Of a stretch of DNA of 21,042 nucleotides, positions 6,942-14,768 are shown piece by piece (the stretch's first letter is position 1; each line of letters starts with the position of its first letter). The notes below the pieces were generated by a model that worked only from the letters and a program-made list of their open reading frames with translations, made no database searches and was not told where the DNA came from. Source of the stretch: an uncultured Collinsella sp. (GTDB lineage Bacteria > Actinomycetota > Coriobacteriia > Coriobacteriales > Coriobacteriaceae). A program made the translations under genes and the position numbers. The stretch is taken from NCBI GenBank assembly GCA_958447445.1, contig CAUDAE010000018.1, positions 1 through 21,042 of the forward strand, in the 5' to 3' direction.

Positions 6942-6988
6942 TAGAATAGTGGCATCTGAATGTCCGGGCGCATGGAGGCGTGCGCCCG
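6942..6988 (+). promoter_or_regulatory. pgi: Likely pgi promoter -10 and leader hairpin
   Basis: TAGAAT at 6942-6947 is a good -10, though no clear -35 stands at 16-18 bases. The predicted leader contains an 8-bp hairpin (6965-6972 with 6981-6988) ending 6 bases before the GAGGAGG ribosome site of pgi, so it could influence transcript stability or translation. Moderate to low certainty. Confidence 0.35.
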
Positions 6989-7006
6989 TATGCTGAGGAG
7001 GACTCT

Positions 7007-8701
7007 ATGGCAACTGTTGCCGCACCTATCGATGCTACGTCGACTGCCGCTTGGAAGGCGCTCGAGGCTCATCAGGAGAAGCTCGAGGCCGAAGGTATCG
7101 ACCTCAAGGCCTGGTTCGCTGCTGACGCCGACCGCGTGAACAAGCTGAGCTTTGACGCCGGTGACCTGCACTTCGATCTGTCGAAGAACCTGGTGACCGA
7201 TGAGACCGTCAAGCTGCTGTGCGATCTTGCCCGCGAGGTGAAGCTCGAGGAGCGCCGCGACGCCATGTTCTCTGGCGAGCACATCAACACTACCGAGGAC
7301 CGCGCTGTCCTGCACACCGCGCTGCGCCGCCCGGCAAGCGAGAAGGGCCAGCTCGTCGTCGACGGCCAGGACGTCGTCGCCGACGTGCACGAGGTCCTCG
7401 ACCGCATGTATGCCTTCGCCGAGCGCGTGCGCTCCGGTGAGTGGAAGGGCGTTACCGGCAAGAAGATCGAGCACCTGGTGTCCATCGGCATCGGCGGCTC
7501 CGACCTGGGCCCGGTCATGGCCTACGAGGCTCTGCGTCCCTATGCCGACGCCGGTATCGACTGCCGCTACATCTCCAACATCGACCCCAACGACCAGGCC
7601 GAGAAGCTCAAGGGCTTGGATCCCGAGACCACGCTCGTGATCATCGTCTCCAAGACCTTCACCACGCTCGAGACCCTCACCAACGCCCGCGAGGTCAAGA
7701 CCTGGATGCTCGAGCAGCTCAAGGCTCAGGGCGCCATCGACGGCTCCGATGAGCAGAACGCCGAGGCCGTGGCAAAGCACTTCGTCGCCGTCTCCACCGC
7801 ACTCGAGAAGGTCGAGGCCTTCGGTATCGACCCCGCCAACGCCTTCGGTTTCTGGAACTGGGTTGGCGGCCGCTATTCCGTTGACTCCGCCGTGGGCCTG
7901 TCGCTGATCGTCGTGCTCGGCCCCGAGCGCTTCCAGCAGTTCCTCGAGGGCTTCCACGTCATCGACGAGTACTTCTGCAACACCCCGCTCGAGAACAACG
8001 CCGTCGCGCTGATGGGCCTGCTCAACGTCTGGTACGTCAACTTCTTCGGTTCCAAGAGCCATGCCGTGCTGCCGTACTGCCAGTACCTGCACCGTTTCCC
8101 GGCCTACCTGCAGCAGCTGACCATGGAGTCCAACGGCAAGCACGTCCGCTGGGACGGCAGCGCTGTGACCTCCGATACCGGTGAGATCTTCTGGGGCGAG
8201 CCCGGCACCAACGGTCAGCATGCCTTCTACCAGCTGCTGCACCAGGGCACTGTGGTGGTCCCGGCCGATTTCATCGCTTTCGCCAACACTGCCAACCCTG
8301 CGACCGACAGCGGCCAGGATGTCCACGAGCTGTTCCTGGGCAACTTCCTGGCCCAGACCAAGGCGCTCGCCTTTGGTAAGACGGCCGACGAGGTTCGTGC
8401 CGAGGGCACGCCCGAGCAGATCGTCCCGGCCCGTTGCTTTGAGGGCAACCGCCCGACGACCTCGATCTTCGGCGACACGCTGACCCCGTTCGCGCTCGGC
8501 GAGCTCATCGCCCTGTACGAGCACATCACGTTTGTCGAGGGCACGGTCTGGGGCATCGACTCTTACGACCAGTGGGGCGTTGAGCTGGGCAAGCAGCTTG
8601 CCAAGCAGATCACCCCTGCCTTCCACGACGATGCCGCCAAGGCCGAGCAGGACGCTTCGACCCAGGCGCTCATCGAGTTCTATCGCGCGCATCGCAAGTA
8701 G
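7007..8701 (+). CDS. pgi: Glucose-6-phosphate isomerase
   Basis: Interconverts glucose 6-phosphate and fructose 6-phosphate in glycolysis and gluconeogenesis, in the cytoplasm. 564 aa from ATG at 7007 with GAGGAGG at 6995-7001; this is the long (~550 aa) bacterial/eukaryotic-type isomerase. Hallmark blocks: SIGIGGSDLGPVMAYEAL, VSKTFTTLET, GFWNWVGGRYSVDSAVGLS, QQLTMESNGKHV, WGEPGTNGQHAFYQLLHQGT and DQWGVELGKQLA. Codon use is strikingly biased toward C-ending codons compared with its neighbours, a sign of high expression. It appears to be a single-gene transcript closed by a strong terminator. Confidence 0.98.
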   Translation: MATVAAPIDATSTAAWKALEAHQEKLEAEGIDLKAWFAADADRVNKLSFDAGDLHFDLSKNLVTDETVKLLCDLAREVKLEERRDAMFSGEHINTTEDRAVLHTALRRPASEKGQLVVDGQDVVADVHEVLDRMYAFAERVRSGEWKGVTGKKIEHLVSIGIGGSDLGPVMAYEALRPYADAGIDCRYISNIDPNDQAEKLKGLDPETTLVIIVSKTFTTLETLTNAREVKTWMLEQLKAQGAIDGSDEQNAEAVAKHFVAVSTALEKVEAFGIDPANAFGFWNWVGGRYSVDSAVGLSLIVVLGPERFQQFLEGFHVIDEYFCNTPLENNAVALMGLLNVWYVNFFGSKSHAVLPYCQYLHRFPAYLQQLTMESNGKHVRWDGSAVTSDTGEIFWGEPGTNGQHAFYQLLHQGTVVVPADFIAFANTANPATDSGQDVHELFLGNFLAQTKALAFGKTADEVRAEGTPEQIVPARCFEGNRPTTSIFGDTLTPFALGELIALYEHITFVEGTVWGIDSYDQWGVELGKQLAKQITPAFHDDAAKAEQDASTQALIEFYRAHRK

Positions 8702-8729
8702 TTTTTACGGCCGAGTTGGCTTATGGCTG

Positions 8730-8770
8730 AAAGGGGCCCGTATCCGTTGGGATGCGGGCCCCTTTGCTTT
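8730..8770. terminator. Terminator after pgi, likely bidirectional
   Basis: A 16-bp stem with one G-U pair (8730-8745 with 8750-8765, loop GTTG) is followed by TTTGCTTT on the plus strand. The minus-strand continuation is also T-rich at first. It separates pgi from the converging ATPase gene. Confidence 0.85.
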
Positions 8771-8840
8771 GCCGTGGTCCCGGGGCGCACGGCCTTTGTG
8801 GAACATCGCCGGGGCGCCGCGCGCTGCGAGAACCCTGCGC

Positions 8841-10145
8841 CTAGATCTCGGCCTCCGCATGGCCTCGCTGCGCCTCGGGCAGCTCCCCGTAGAGCGGATG
8901 GTCTTCGAGCCTAAAGCGCTCGACCTGTTCGGGAGTGCGACCGCGTACAAAGAGCCACGAGCGATCGATCGGCGTCGCCATGAGCGTGCTGGGCAGCGCG
9001 TCGGCGCGGTCGGAAAACACCCGGGCACTCTCGGGATCCTGGAACGCCAGCACCAGATGCGTGTCGCAGTTGCCCATGATGGAGCGTGCGCGTGCCTCGC
9101 CATAGAGCGCATCGAGCTGGTTGGTCGACTGCAGCAGCAGCGTTGCCCAGATGTTGCGGCTTCGGATAATCGAGAGCGCGTTGTCGATCTGGGGGATCTG
9201 CAGATTTGCGAAGTCATCGAGCATAAAGCGCACGGGCACGGGCAGGCTGCCGTCGGGCTGCCTATCGGCCTCACGAATGAGGCCCATAAACGCCTGCGAA
9301 ATAAAGAGGCCGGTCAGCGGATCGAGATTGCGGTCAATATCGCTCACGGTTACAAACAAGTCGCAGGGGGTGTGTCCCATGGAAGCGAAGTCCACCTGAT
9401 GGCACTCACGATAGAGCTGTGCCGCACCGTCGAATCCCAGACACATGACCTTTTCGGCAAGGATGCCGACGATGCTCGCGTGCATGCGCTCGGCATTTTG
9501 CGTAATGGCGTAGCGCCGCCATAGCGAGAGGGCATAGCTTTGGGGGTCGGTCGTGATCAGGTCGTCAAACAATCGACCCGTGGCACCGTCCTGCAGGTGC
9601 TCGATCAGCTTGATGATCGAGCTGATCGTCTGCTCGTCGGCGGGTAGCTGTTCGGTGACGTAGGCGATAAGACACGACAGCAGGTTTGCCGCCGCATGAT
9701 CCCAAAAAGGCTGGTTGTTGTCCTCGATGGGGCAGATGGCCTTTGCCACCGAGAGGATGTCCTGCTGGTTGGGCCTGCCGTCCGCCTTGCGGCGAATGTG
9801 CCTCAGGGGGTTGTAGCCGCAGCGCTCGATGCCGGGCGCAAGGGCCGGGACGGTGTTGAGGTCGGCGAAGTTGAGACATTGCACGCGGTAGCCGTGGGCT
9901 GCCAGCACGGGTCCCACTTCGCGACAGAGCGTGCCTTTGGTGTCGAGCACGATGTAGCTTGCGTTCATTTGCAGCAGGTTGGGCTTGAGGACGTTTCGGG
10001 TCTTGCCGGCTCCCGAGGGGCCGATCACAAGTGCGTTGTTGTTGAGTCCCGTTTGGCGGGTGTCGCAGGAAAGCGTTCGATCCTTGGCGAGGATGGTGGA
10101 CGATGCGGACTCAGATGCGGCGAGGCGGCTGGTGAGGTTAGACAT
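8841..10145 (-). CDS. VirD4/TraG-type coupling-protein ATPase lacking membrane helices
   Basis: 434 aa from ATG at 10145 (AAGGAGG upstream, overlapping the end of clpP by ATGTCTAA). It is related to the conjugative coupling proteins VirD4/TraG of Gram-positive elements: Walker A GPSGAGKT (42-49) followed by KPNLLQ and YIVLDTKGTL; an all-helical insert (~140-230); Walker B-like RFMLDD (306-311) followed by FANLQIPQI; and SIIRSRNIWATLLLQS (326-341) ahead of LDALYG. The usual N-terminal transmembrane segments are missing and the protein is shorter than typical 600-700-aa members. No relaxase, channel or integrase gene is nearby. Being translationally coupled to a ClpP-type protease, it may be a cytoplasmic hexameric motor that moves protein or DNA for that protease; this is inference. 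Confidence 0.85.
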   Translation of the reverse strand: MSNLTSRLAASESASSTILAKDRTLSCDTRQTGLNNNALVIGPSGAGKTRNVLKPNLLQMNASYIVLDTKGTLCREVGPVLAAHGYRVQCLNFADLNTVPALAPGIERCGYNPLRHIRRKADGRPNQQDILSVAKAICPIEDNNQPFWDHAAANLLSCLIAYVTEQLPADEQTISSIIKLIEHLQDGATGRLFDDLITTDPQSYALSLWRRYAITQNAERMHASIVGILAEKVMCLGFDGAAQLYRECHQVDFASMGHTPCDLFVTVSDIDRNLDPLTGLFISQAFMGLIREADRQPDGSLPVPVRFMLDDFANLQIPQIDNALSIIRSRNIWATLLLQSTNQLDALYGEARARSIMGNCDTHLVLAFQDPESARVFSDRADALPSTLMATPIDRSWLFVRGRTPEQVERFRLEDHPLYGELPEAQRGHAEAEI

Positions 10146-10755
10146 GGGCGACCTCCTTGGTGGTCGAGAGGATTTCGTGGGCAAAGCCGAGCTCGACGGC
10201 GCGCTCGGCCGAAAGGTAGGTGTCTTTTGCAGTGAGGGACTGGATGCGCTTGGGCGTGAGGCCGCTGCGGTCCGAGAGGATTTGCGTGAGGGTCTTGCGG
10301 GTCTGCATAAGACGCCGGCTGGTTTCCTGCAGCGCAAGTGCCGAGCCGCCTGCCCCCTGGGGGATCAGCGGGTCGTGAATCATGAGCTCTGCATGGGGCG
10401 CCATACGGCGATCGTCGCCGCCCATAAAGATTACGGCGCCCATGGACGCGGCGAATTCCAGGCAGACGGTGCGGATGGGGCACGATGCGAGGCGCATGGC
10501 GTCATAGATCGCAAGACCCGATCGCACGCTTCCGCCGGCGCTGGCGACAAATATGGTGATGGGGCGGCTGGGGTCGGTGGCATCGAGCAGGCGGATCTGC
10601 TGGCATAGGTCGTGGGCCATCGGGGTTTCGATGTTTCCCATGACGGAGAGCTCGCGACGGGCGAGCATCTCATCGTAAATGCTGGTGAGCGTGATACCTC
10701 GGGCGGATTCACGCATGGTGAGGGGGCTGATGATGGGGGAATGATTGGTGTCCAT
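10138..10755 (-). CDS. clpP: ClpP-type serine protease (accessory paralogue)
   Basis: 205 aa from ATG at 10755 with AAAGGAG upstream, full ClpP length. The catalytic triad is present: Ser104 in AASMGA, His127 in LMIHDPL, Asp178 in AKDTYLSAERA. The oxyanion/substrate strand SAGGS (72-76), the handle region and the RG-(x)n-SIYDEMLARR N-terminal block are all there, so it should assemble and cut peptides. It diverges clearly from housekeeping ClpP and sits outside any clpX/clpC context. Instead it lies in a unit with an unknown 296-aa gene (63-bp gap upstream) and overlaps the VirD4-type ATPase gene by 8 bases. ClpP needs an AAA+ unfoldase to degrade folded proteins; the ATPase may substitute, which is inference. 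Confidence 0.92.
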   Translation of the reverse strand: MDTNHSPIISPLTMRESARGITLTSIYDEMLARRELSVMGNIETPMAHDLCQQIRLLDATDPSRPITIFVASAGGSVRSGLAIYDAMRLASCPIRTVCLEFAASMGAVIFMGGDDRRMAPHAELMIHDPLIPQGAGGSALALQETSRRLMQTRKTLTQILSDRSGLTPKRIQSLTAKDTYLSAERAVELGFAHEILSTTKEVAHV

Positions 10756-10818
10756 GAGGACTCCTTTCTGTTGGTTGTGTTGTGGAATAGGATTGTTGCC
10801 CGCGGAGGGGCTGGCGGG

Positions 10819-11709
10819 CTACAGGGTTCGTCCGAGCCTGAGATCGAGCTCGGTTGTGGGGCAGGCTGCCTGTTCGTGCGGCTCGCAAGCGCCAAGGGCT
10901 CCAAAGCGATGGAGCGTTGCGGCGGGCGTGGTGTAGGCGAGCCGTAGCTGATGCTCTACAGGGGCACATCCGTCATTTTTGTAATGAGCCGCGTAGTACT
11001 GCGCGATGCTGGCGTTCATCTCGCTGCCATTGCGATGGCGCTCAAACTGGCGTCTGCAGGTCTCGATGATCTTTGCTACCGACTTGGGTGCCGTCGCGGG
11101 AACAAGGGCGAGATAGCCCTCAAATAGCTCGTTGATGCTCAGGAGGCACAGCAGGTCAATCAGCGTCCTTATGGCTGCTCCCTCGGCGGAAAAGTGCGCG
11201 GTCATGCGGTTATATCGGTTGCGGTCGACGATGGCCGCATGGGGTCTTGGAGTTTTCTGCCCCGTGGTTCCGGGCTTTTGCCGCGCCTGTGTATTGAGCT
11301 CGACGTTGCAGCGCTTGAGGCCGTCCAACGGAAGGAACAGTGCGGTGCGCAGAGTGTTCCGCTTGCTTTCGAGTTCATGACGCTCGTCGGGTTCCCATTC
11401 GAGCTTGAGTTTCGTGTCGAGCGCCGTAAGCATATGGGCTAGGCAGCCTACGGTAAGAACGTACGAATCGTTGTCGCGTTTTGGGGCATAGGGGTCTGTC
11501 AGCTTGCGAATGTCGGGGTCGCCCATGATCTTTGTGCAGCGCTTCAGCAGTTGAGGGTGGTCGGCCAAGATCGTCGCGAGCGGTAGCGACGCGTAGTTCT
11601 TGATGGTCGCGGCGGCGAAGGCGGCGTCATATTCGTTTGCATATGCTCGCTCAATGCGGGCATCCAGAATGCTTTTCTTATCGCCGTCTGCAGCGTGGTG
11701 GTTTGTCAT
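10819..11709 (-). CDS. Unrecognised 296-aa protein, first gene of the ClpP/ATPase unit
   Basis: Start ATG at 11709 has TTGGAGA upstream; the frame stays open to 11865 but without another ribosome site. I do not recognise a family. The sequence looks soluble and mostly helical, with charged N- and C-terminal regions, a short hydrophobic helix near the centre (IRTLIDLLCLLSINELFEGYL) and a basic linker rich in Arg/Lys/Pro/Thr before it (RQKPGTTGQKTPRPH). No signal peptide, catalytic motif or zinc site is evident. It precedes clpP by 63 bases on the same strand, so it is probably co-transcribed and may be a substrate, adaptor or regulator of the protease-ATPase pair. That role is inference. Confidence 0.75.
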   Translation of the reverse strand: MTNHHAADGDKKSILDARIERAYANEYDAAFAAATIKNYASLPLATILADHPQLLKRCTKIMGDPDIRKLTDPYAPKRDNDSYVLTVGCLAHMLTALDTKLKLEWEPDERHELESKRNTLRTALFLPLDGLKRCNVELNTQARQKPGTTGQKTPRPHAAIVDRNRYNRMTAHFSAEGAAIRTLIDLLCLLSINELFEGYLALVPATAPKSVAKIIETCRRQFERHRNGSEMNASIAQYYAAHYKNDGCAPVEHQLRLAYTTPAATLHRFGALGACEPHEQAACPTTELDLRLGRTL

Positions 11710-12198
11710 AGCTTCTCCAATCGGTTGATGTTCGTGCTGTTTGTTGATGTGTTGGTTGTCGTGAGTGATGTGCTTGCCGTGGGTGATGTGCTGACGTTGG
11801 GGTGCTATGCGGTTTTCAATGAGCCCGTGAGGCAGTTGCTGCAGGGGCGGGATGGAACGGCCCATGCAAGGCGGAAGGCATCGTGCTCAAAATCGAGACA
11901 GCAATGCCCTGGGTGCCTCACATGTGGCAGTTACCTCATTAAGTTGTCATTGCGTTTGGGGTTGTACTTTGCCGATCTTCCTTCTCTTACACGCTAAAAC
12001 TCAAACTTCATATGCTCGATCTACTTAAAACCGCAACGGCGGTCTTTTATCAACTTATATGTCGGAACGCGTCTTTGCAAGTACTTTTTTGCCTTTGTTT
12101 CAAATGGGGTGGTTTTGCAACCGTCATACGCGCGCTGTGCGAACGTGCCCCGGCTCGGATAAGATAGTGCGCGATAAAAACTATGCAAGGAGGCACAT
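11710..12198. other. Divergent intergenic region of about 490 bases
   Basis: No convincing gene. It contains the TGATGT repeats (11723-11793), a short hairpin ACCGC/GCGGT at 12030-12043 followed by CTTTT, and a -10-like TAAGAT at 12160-12165, the likely promoter element for the 12199 phosphatase (no good -35). Base composition is less GC-rich than the flanking genes between about 11930 and 12110. The promoter of the minus-strand ClpP unit must also lie here but could not be placed. Confidence 0.5.
11723..11793. repeat. Short tandem TGATGT repeats upstream of the ClpP-unit operon
   Basis: TGATG begins at 11726, 11745, 11766 and 11784, spaced 19, 21 and 18 bases. The last three are followed by TG(T/C)T-like bases. 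The spacing is close to two helical turns and is not a constant multiple of three, so this looks more like repeated protein-binding sites than coding repeats. It lies just before the start codon of the 296-aa gene, where it would be in the leader or promoter. Confidence 0.45.
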
Positions 12199-13041
12199 AT
12201 GGCAATCAAAGCCATCGCAATGGATATCGACGGCACGCTCACCAACGACCAAAAGGTCATCAGCCCGCGTACGCGCGAGAAGCTGCTCGCGGCGCAGGAG
12301 TCGGGCATTAAGCTCATCTTGGCTTCGGGCCGTCCCGCATGGGGGCTACATGCTCTGGCGCAGGAGCTCGACCTTCAAAACCATGACGGTCTGCTAGTCG
12401 CCTTTAATGGCGCGCATGTGGTCGACGCTCAGACCGATGAGGTCCTTTTTGACCAGGCCATGCCGGCTGACGAGCTGCATCGCCTGATTGATCACCTGCG
12501 TAATTTTGACGTGATCCCTATGATTTCGCTCGGTCGCGATTTGCACGTCGAGGACTCGTACCATTGCATGATTACGCTGCCGGATGGCTCGCAGAAAAAC
12601 ATCGTCAAGTATGAGCGCGACGCGTGCGATCTTAAGATTCGCGAGGTGGAGAGCCTGCATGAGGTCGCTGATGCTTATCCCGTGGACAAGCTGCTGACGG
12701 CGGGCGACCCGGCCTATCTGCAAGCGCATCACGAGGAGATGTACGCGCCCTTTACCCAGACGCTTTCGGGTATGTTTACGGCCGACTGGTACTTTGAGTA
12801 CACGGCGCCCGGTATTGACAAGGCCCGCGCGCTCGAGGGTGCCCTGCCCAAGCTCGGCATCGATGCCAGCGAGGTCGTCTCGTTTGGCGACGGCCAGAAT
12901 GACAAGTCTATGATTGAGTGGGCCGGAACCGGTGTTGCCATGGGCAACGCCGTCGATGAGGTCAAGGCTGTGGCCCAGATGGTGACCGCCAATAATAACG
13001 AAGACGGCATTGCGGTGGCGCTGGATAAGCTGCTGGGTTAG
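12199..13041 (+). CDS. Cof-type HAD phosphatase
   Basis: 280 aa from ATG at 12199 with AAGGAGG upstream. HAD superfamily, Cof/YidA subgroup with a C2 cap: nucleophile motif DIDGT (Asp9, Asp11), motif II LASGR, a long cap domain (~80-195), then motif III Lys in PGIDKARAL and motif IV SFGDGQNDKSM. Such enzymes dephosphorylate sugar phosphates and similar small metabolites, often with broad specificity, in the cytoplasm. The substrate cannot be read from sequence. A terminator follows, then a second HAD gene. Confidence 0.93.
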   Translation: MAIKAIAMDIDGTLTNDQKVISPRTREKLLAAQESGIKLILASGRPAWGLHALAQELDLQNHDGLLVAFNGAHVVDAQTDEVLFDQAMPADELHRLIDHLRNFDVIPMISLGRDLHVEDSYHCMITLPDGSQKNIVKYERDACDLKIREVESLHEVADAYPVDKLLTAGDPAYLQAHHEEMYAPFTQTLSGMFTADWYFEYTAPGIDKARALEGALPKLGIDASEVVSFGDGQNDKSMIEWAGTGVAMGNAVDEVKAVAQMVTANNNEDGIAVALDKLLG

Positions 13042-13063
13042 AATCGCCGATAGTGCATGGCTC

Positions 13064-13089
13064 GGGCGTCCGCTCGCGGGCGCCCTTTT
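13064..13089 (+). terminator. Terminator between the two HAD genes
   Basis: A 9-bp stem with one G-U pair (13064-13072 with 13077-13085, loop CTCG) is followed by TTTT. The T run ends only 15 bases before the GTG of the next gene, so the downstream gene must rely on read-through or on a promoter inside the first gene. Confidence 0.7.
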
Positions 13090-13104
13090 GTTAGGGAGGG
13101 TGCC

Positions 13105-13764
13105 GTGTCCGCATTTCCGTTCGACGCCGTTATCTTTGACATGGACGGCGTCATTGTCGATACCGAGTATTACTACCTGGGCGAGACTGCCGCGTTTGCC
13201 AAGGAGCTTGGGCTTAACCTGACTCAAGAGGAGTTGAACGGGCAGGTTGGTACCTCGCATCAGTTCTTCCTGCGTATGCTGGTCGATTGGTTTGAGCGCG
13301 CCGGGAAGGGGCATTTAACTGGCGAGGAAGCGTTGATCCGTTGGGACGAGTGGGCGCATAAGCGTCCGCGCGACTATCAGGCTTTGATTAACCCAGGCGC
13401 CGTGGATACGATTCGAGAGCTGCCGCGCCGTGGCGTTCGCGTGGCGCTTGCCAGCTCGTCTCCCATGGTTAGCATCGAGGAAGTGCTCAACGCATGCGGG
13501 CTGTCGGATGCCTTTGAGTATGTGGTGAGCGGCGAGCAGTTTAAGGAGAGCAAACCCGAGCCCGACATCTACCTGCATGCGCTGGACCTGCTGGGGCTGC
13601 CCGCGAATCGCTGCTGCTGCGTTGAGGATTCCGTTCCGGGCATTACCGCGGGTAAGCGAGCCGGCCTGACGGTCATTGCCAAGCGCGAGGAGCGCTTTGG
13701 CTTTAGCCAGGATGCCGCGGACAAGATTATCGACCAGCTGCCGGAGCTGCTCACGCTTTCTTAG
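13105..13764 (+). CDS. HAD hydrolase, beta-phosphoglucomutase-like subfamily
   Basis: 219 aa from GTG at 13105 (GGAGGG four bases upstream); in-frame codons before it sit in the terminator hairpin. Motif I FDMDGVIVDTE (Asp12, Asp14), a C1 helical cap (~20-90), motif II ASSSP, Lys in KESKPEPDIY and motif IV VEDSVPGITAGKRAG are all present. The group includes beta-phosphoglucomutase and sugar-phosphate or 2-deoxyglucose-6-phosphate phosphatases. The loop features here do not settle mutase versus phosphatase. It follows the Cof-type gene on the same strand. Confidence 0.9.
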   Translation: MSAFPFDAVIFDMDGVIVDTEYYYLGETAAFAKELGLNLTQEELNGQVGTSHQFFLRMLVDWFERAGKGHLTGEEALIRWDEWAHKRPRDYQALINPGAVDTIRELPRRGVRVALASSSPMVSIEEVLNACGLSDAFEYVVSGEQFKESKPEPDIYLHALDLLGLPANRCCCVEDSVPGITAGKRAGLTVIAKREERFGFSQDAADKIIDQLPELLTLS

Positions 13765-13766
13765 GA

Positions 13767-13787
13767 GCGCGGTAGTTGCGCGTTTTT
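13767..13787 (+). terminator. Weak hairpin after the second HAD gene
   Basis: GCGC (13767-13770) pairs with GCGC (13778-13781) over a 7-base loop, followed by GTTTTT. The stem is short, so termination may be partial and completed by the stronger hairpin at 13849-13887. Confidence 0.4.
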
Positions 13788-13848
13788 CGGGTCTGATGAG
13801 TAAATAGCCGACATTTTGGTGCGACACCTAGCATACTTTAAGCTAATG

Positions 13849-13887
13849 CGGGCTTAAGGACTTGTTGAATGCCCTTAAGCCCGTTTT
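13849..13887 (+). terminator. Strong terminator before the GntR gene
   Basis: A perfect 11-bp stem CGGGCTTAAGG (13849-13859) pairs with 13873-13883 across a 13-base loop, followed by TTTT. It ends 27 bases before the GntR start. It may close the HAD operon or, if the GntR promoter lies upstream, act as an attenuator in its leader. Confidence 0.75.
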
Positions 13888-13914
13888 AGACTTAATTGTG
13901 CTTGGAGAGGGTAT

Positions 13915-14658
13915 ATGCCACCGACTGAAGGGCTAACTGACGGTAAAGCAGCGATACCGCTGTACCAACAGGTCATTGATATCATTAAAAACGAAATCAA
14001 CTCCGGCGCCTACAAGGCAGGCGCGCGGATACCCAACGAATTCGAATTGACTGAGAGCTATAAAGTTGGCCGCGTTACCGTGCGACGCGCTATTGAGGAG
14101 CTCGTCCAACAGGGCTATCTAACGAAGCGACAGGGGAAAGGCACGTTTGTCAATGCCCCCAAGCTCAAGCGCAAGATTCGCCAGAAGGATGACGTCCAGA
14201 GTTTTTCGGACGCATGCCGCGTTAACGGAATGGAACCGGGGGCGCGTGTCATTTCGAGAAAGATACTGCCGGCGGATTCCACCGAAGCACAGTTCTTTGG
14301 TGTTCCCGTTGGAACTGACTTGATTTGCGTCGAGCGTGTGCGTACTGCCGATGGCGTCCCCGTCATGCTCGAGAACAACATATATGTTTACGAGGACAAC
14401 GCCTATCTATCAACGGCACCTCTATCTAACCAATCCATTTTTGAGTTCGTGCGCAACCGGACGGGCCGCACGCCCGCGTTTACCGACCCGTGCACGCTCG
14501 AGATCGCGTGCGCGTCGCCCGAGGTCGCTCGACTGTTGGCAGTTCCCGTTGGCGAACCCTTGTTTTATATGGAAGCCTTCTTTTTCGATGAGCAGCGGCG
14601 GCCGTTTATCATCGGTCGTCAGCGAATCGTTGGGTCTCGCTACGTTTTTGACATCTAG
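13915..14658 (+). CDS. GntR-family (HutC/UTRA) transcriptional regulator
   Basis: 247 aa from ATG at 13915 with GGAGAGG upstream. Residues ~14-80 are a GntR winged helix (IPLYQQVIDIIKNEI, GARIPNEFELTESYKVGRVTVRRAIEEL, then the wing GYLTKRQGKGTFV). Residues ~95-245 form a UTRA ligand-binding domain (RVRTADGVPVMLENNIYV, FFFDEQRRPFIIGRQRIVGSRYVF). HutC/UTRA regulators usually repress a neighbouring sugar or amino acid catabolic operon and release DNA on binding a pathway metabolite, often a sugar phosphate. The operon starting at 14877 is the obvious target; FrlR of E. coli is of this type. Base composition appears slightly lower in GC than the neighbours. Confidence 0.93.
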   Translation: MPPTEGLTDGKAAIPLYQQVIDIIKNEINSGAYKAGARIPNEFELTESYKVGRVTVRRAIEELVQQGYLTKRQGKGTFVNAPKLKRKIRQKDDVQSFSDACRVNGMEPGARVISRKILPADSTEAQFFGVPVGTDLICVERVRTADGVPVMLENNIYVYEDNAYLSTAPLSNQSIFEFVRNRTGRTPAFTDPCTLEIACASPEVARLLAVPVGEPLFYMEAFFFDEQRRPFIIGRQRIVGSRYVFDI

Positions 14659-14668
14659 GACATTGCGA

Positions 14669-14708
14669 ATGGAAACGCCCGGTGGATCATCTCACCGGGC
14701 GTTTCCAT
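14669..14708. terminator. Long perfect hairpin after the GntR gene
   Basis: A 16-bp perfect stem (14669-14684 with 14693-14708, 8-base loop) sits 11 bases after the GntR stop. The plus strand has no T run after it (ACCGTTC follows), so it is an atypical terminator, a 3'-end stabiliser, or a binding site. Its arm also contains internal G- and T-rich segments that could serve as a weak tract. Confidence 0.55.
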
Positions 14709-14768
14709 ACCGTTCACGGCGCAAACGCAACCGGTCAACCGCGTTGTGGCAATCAGTTTGAAATTATC

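Noticed and set aside
6941..8692. Minus-strand open frame of 583 codons opposite pgi
   Set aside because: Leu/Val/Gly/Asp/Glu repeats mirror the strong codon bias of pgi, and there is no family resemblance.
8841..11709. Conjugative or integrative element
   Set aside because: Only a coupling-protein-like ATPase is present; no relaxase, channel, integrase, attachment repeats or flanking tRNA are visible.
11710..11865. His-rich N-terminal extension of the 296-aa protein
   Set aside because: No ribosome site for an upstream start; repeat spacing is not a multiple of three throughout, and a good ribosome site precedes the ATG at 11709.
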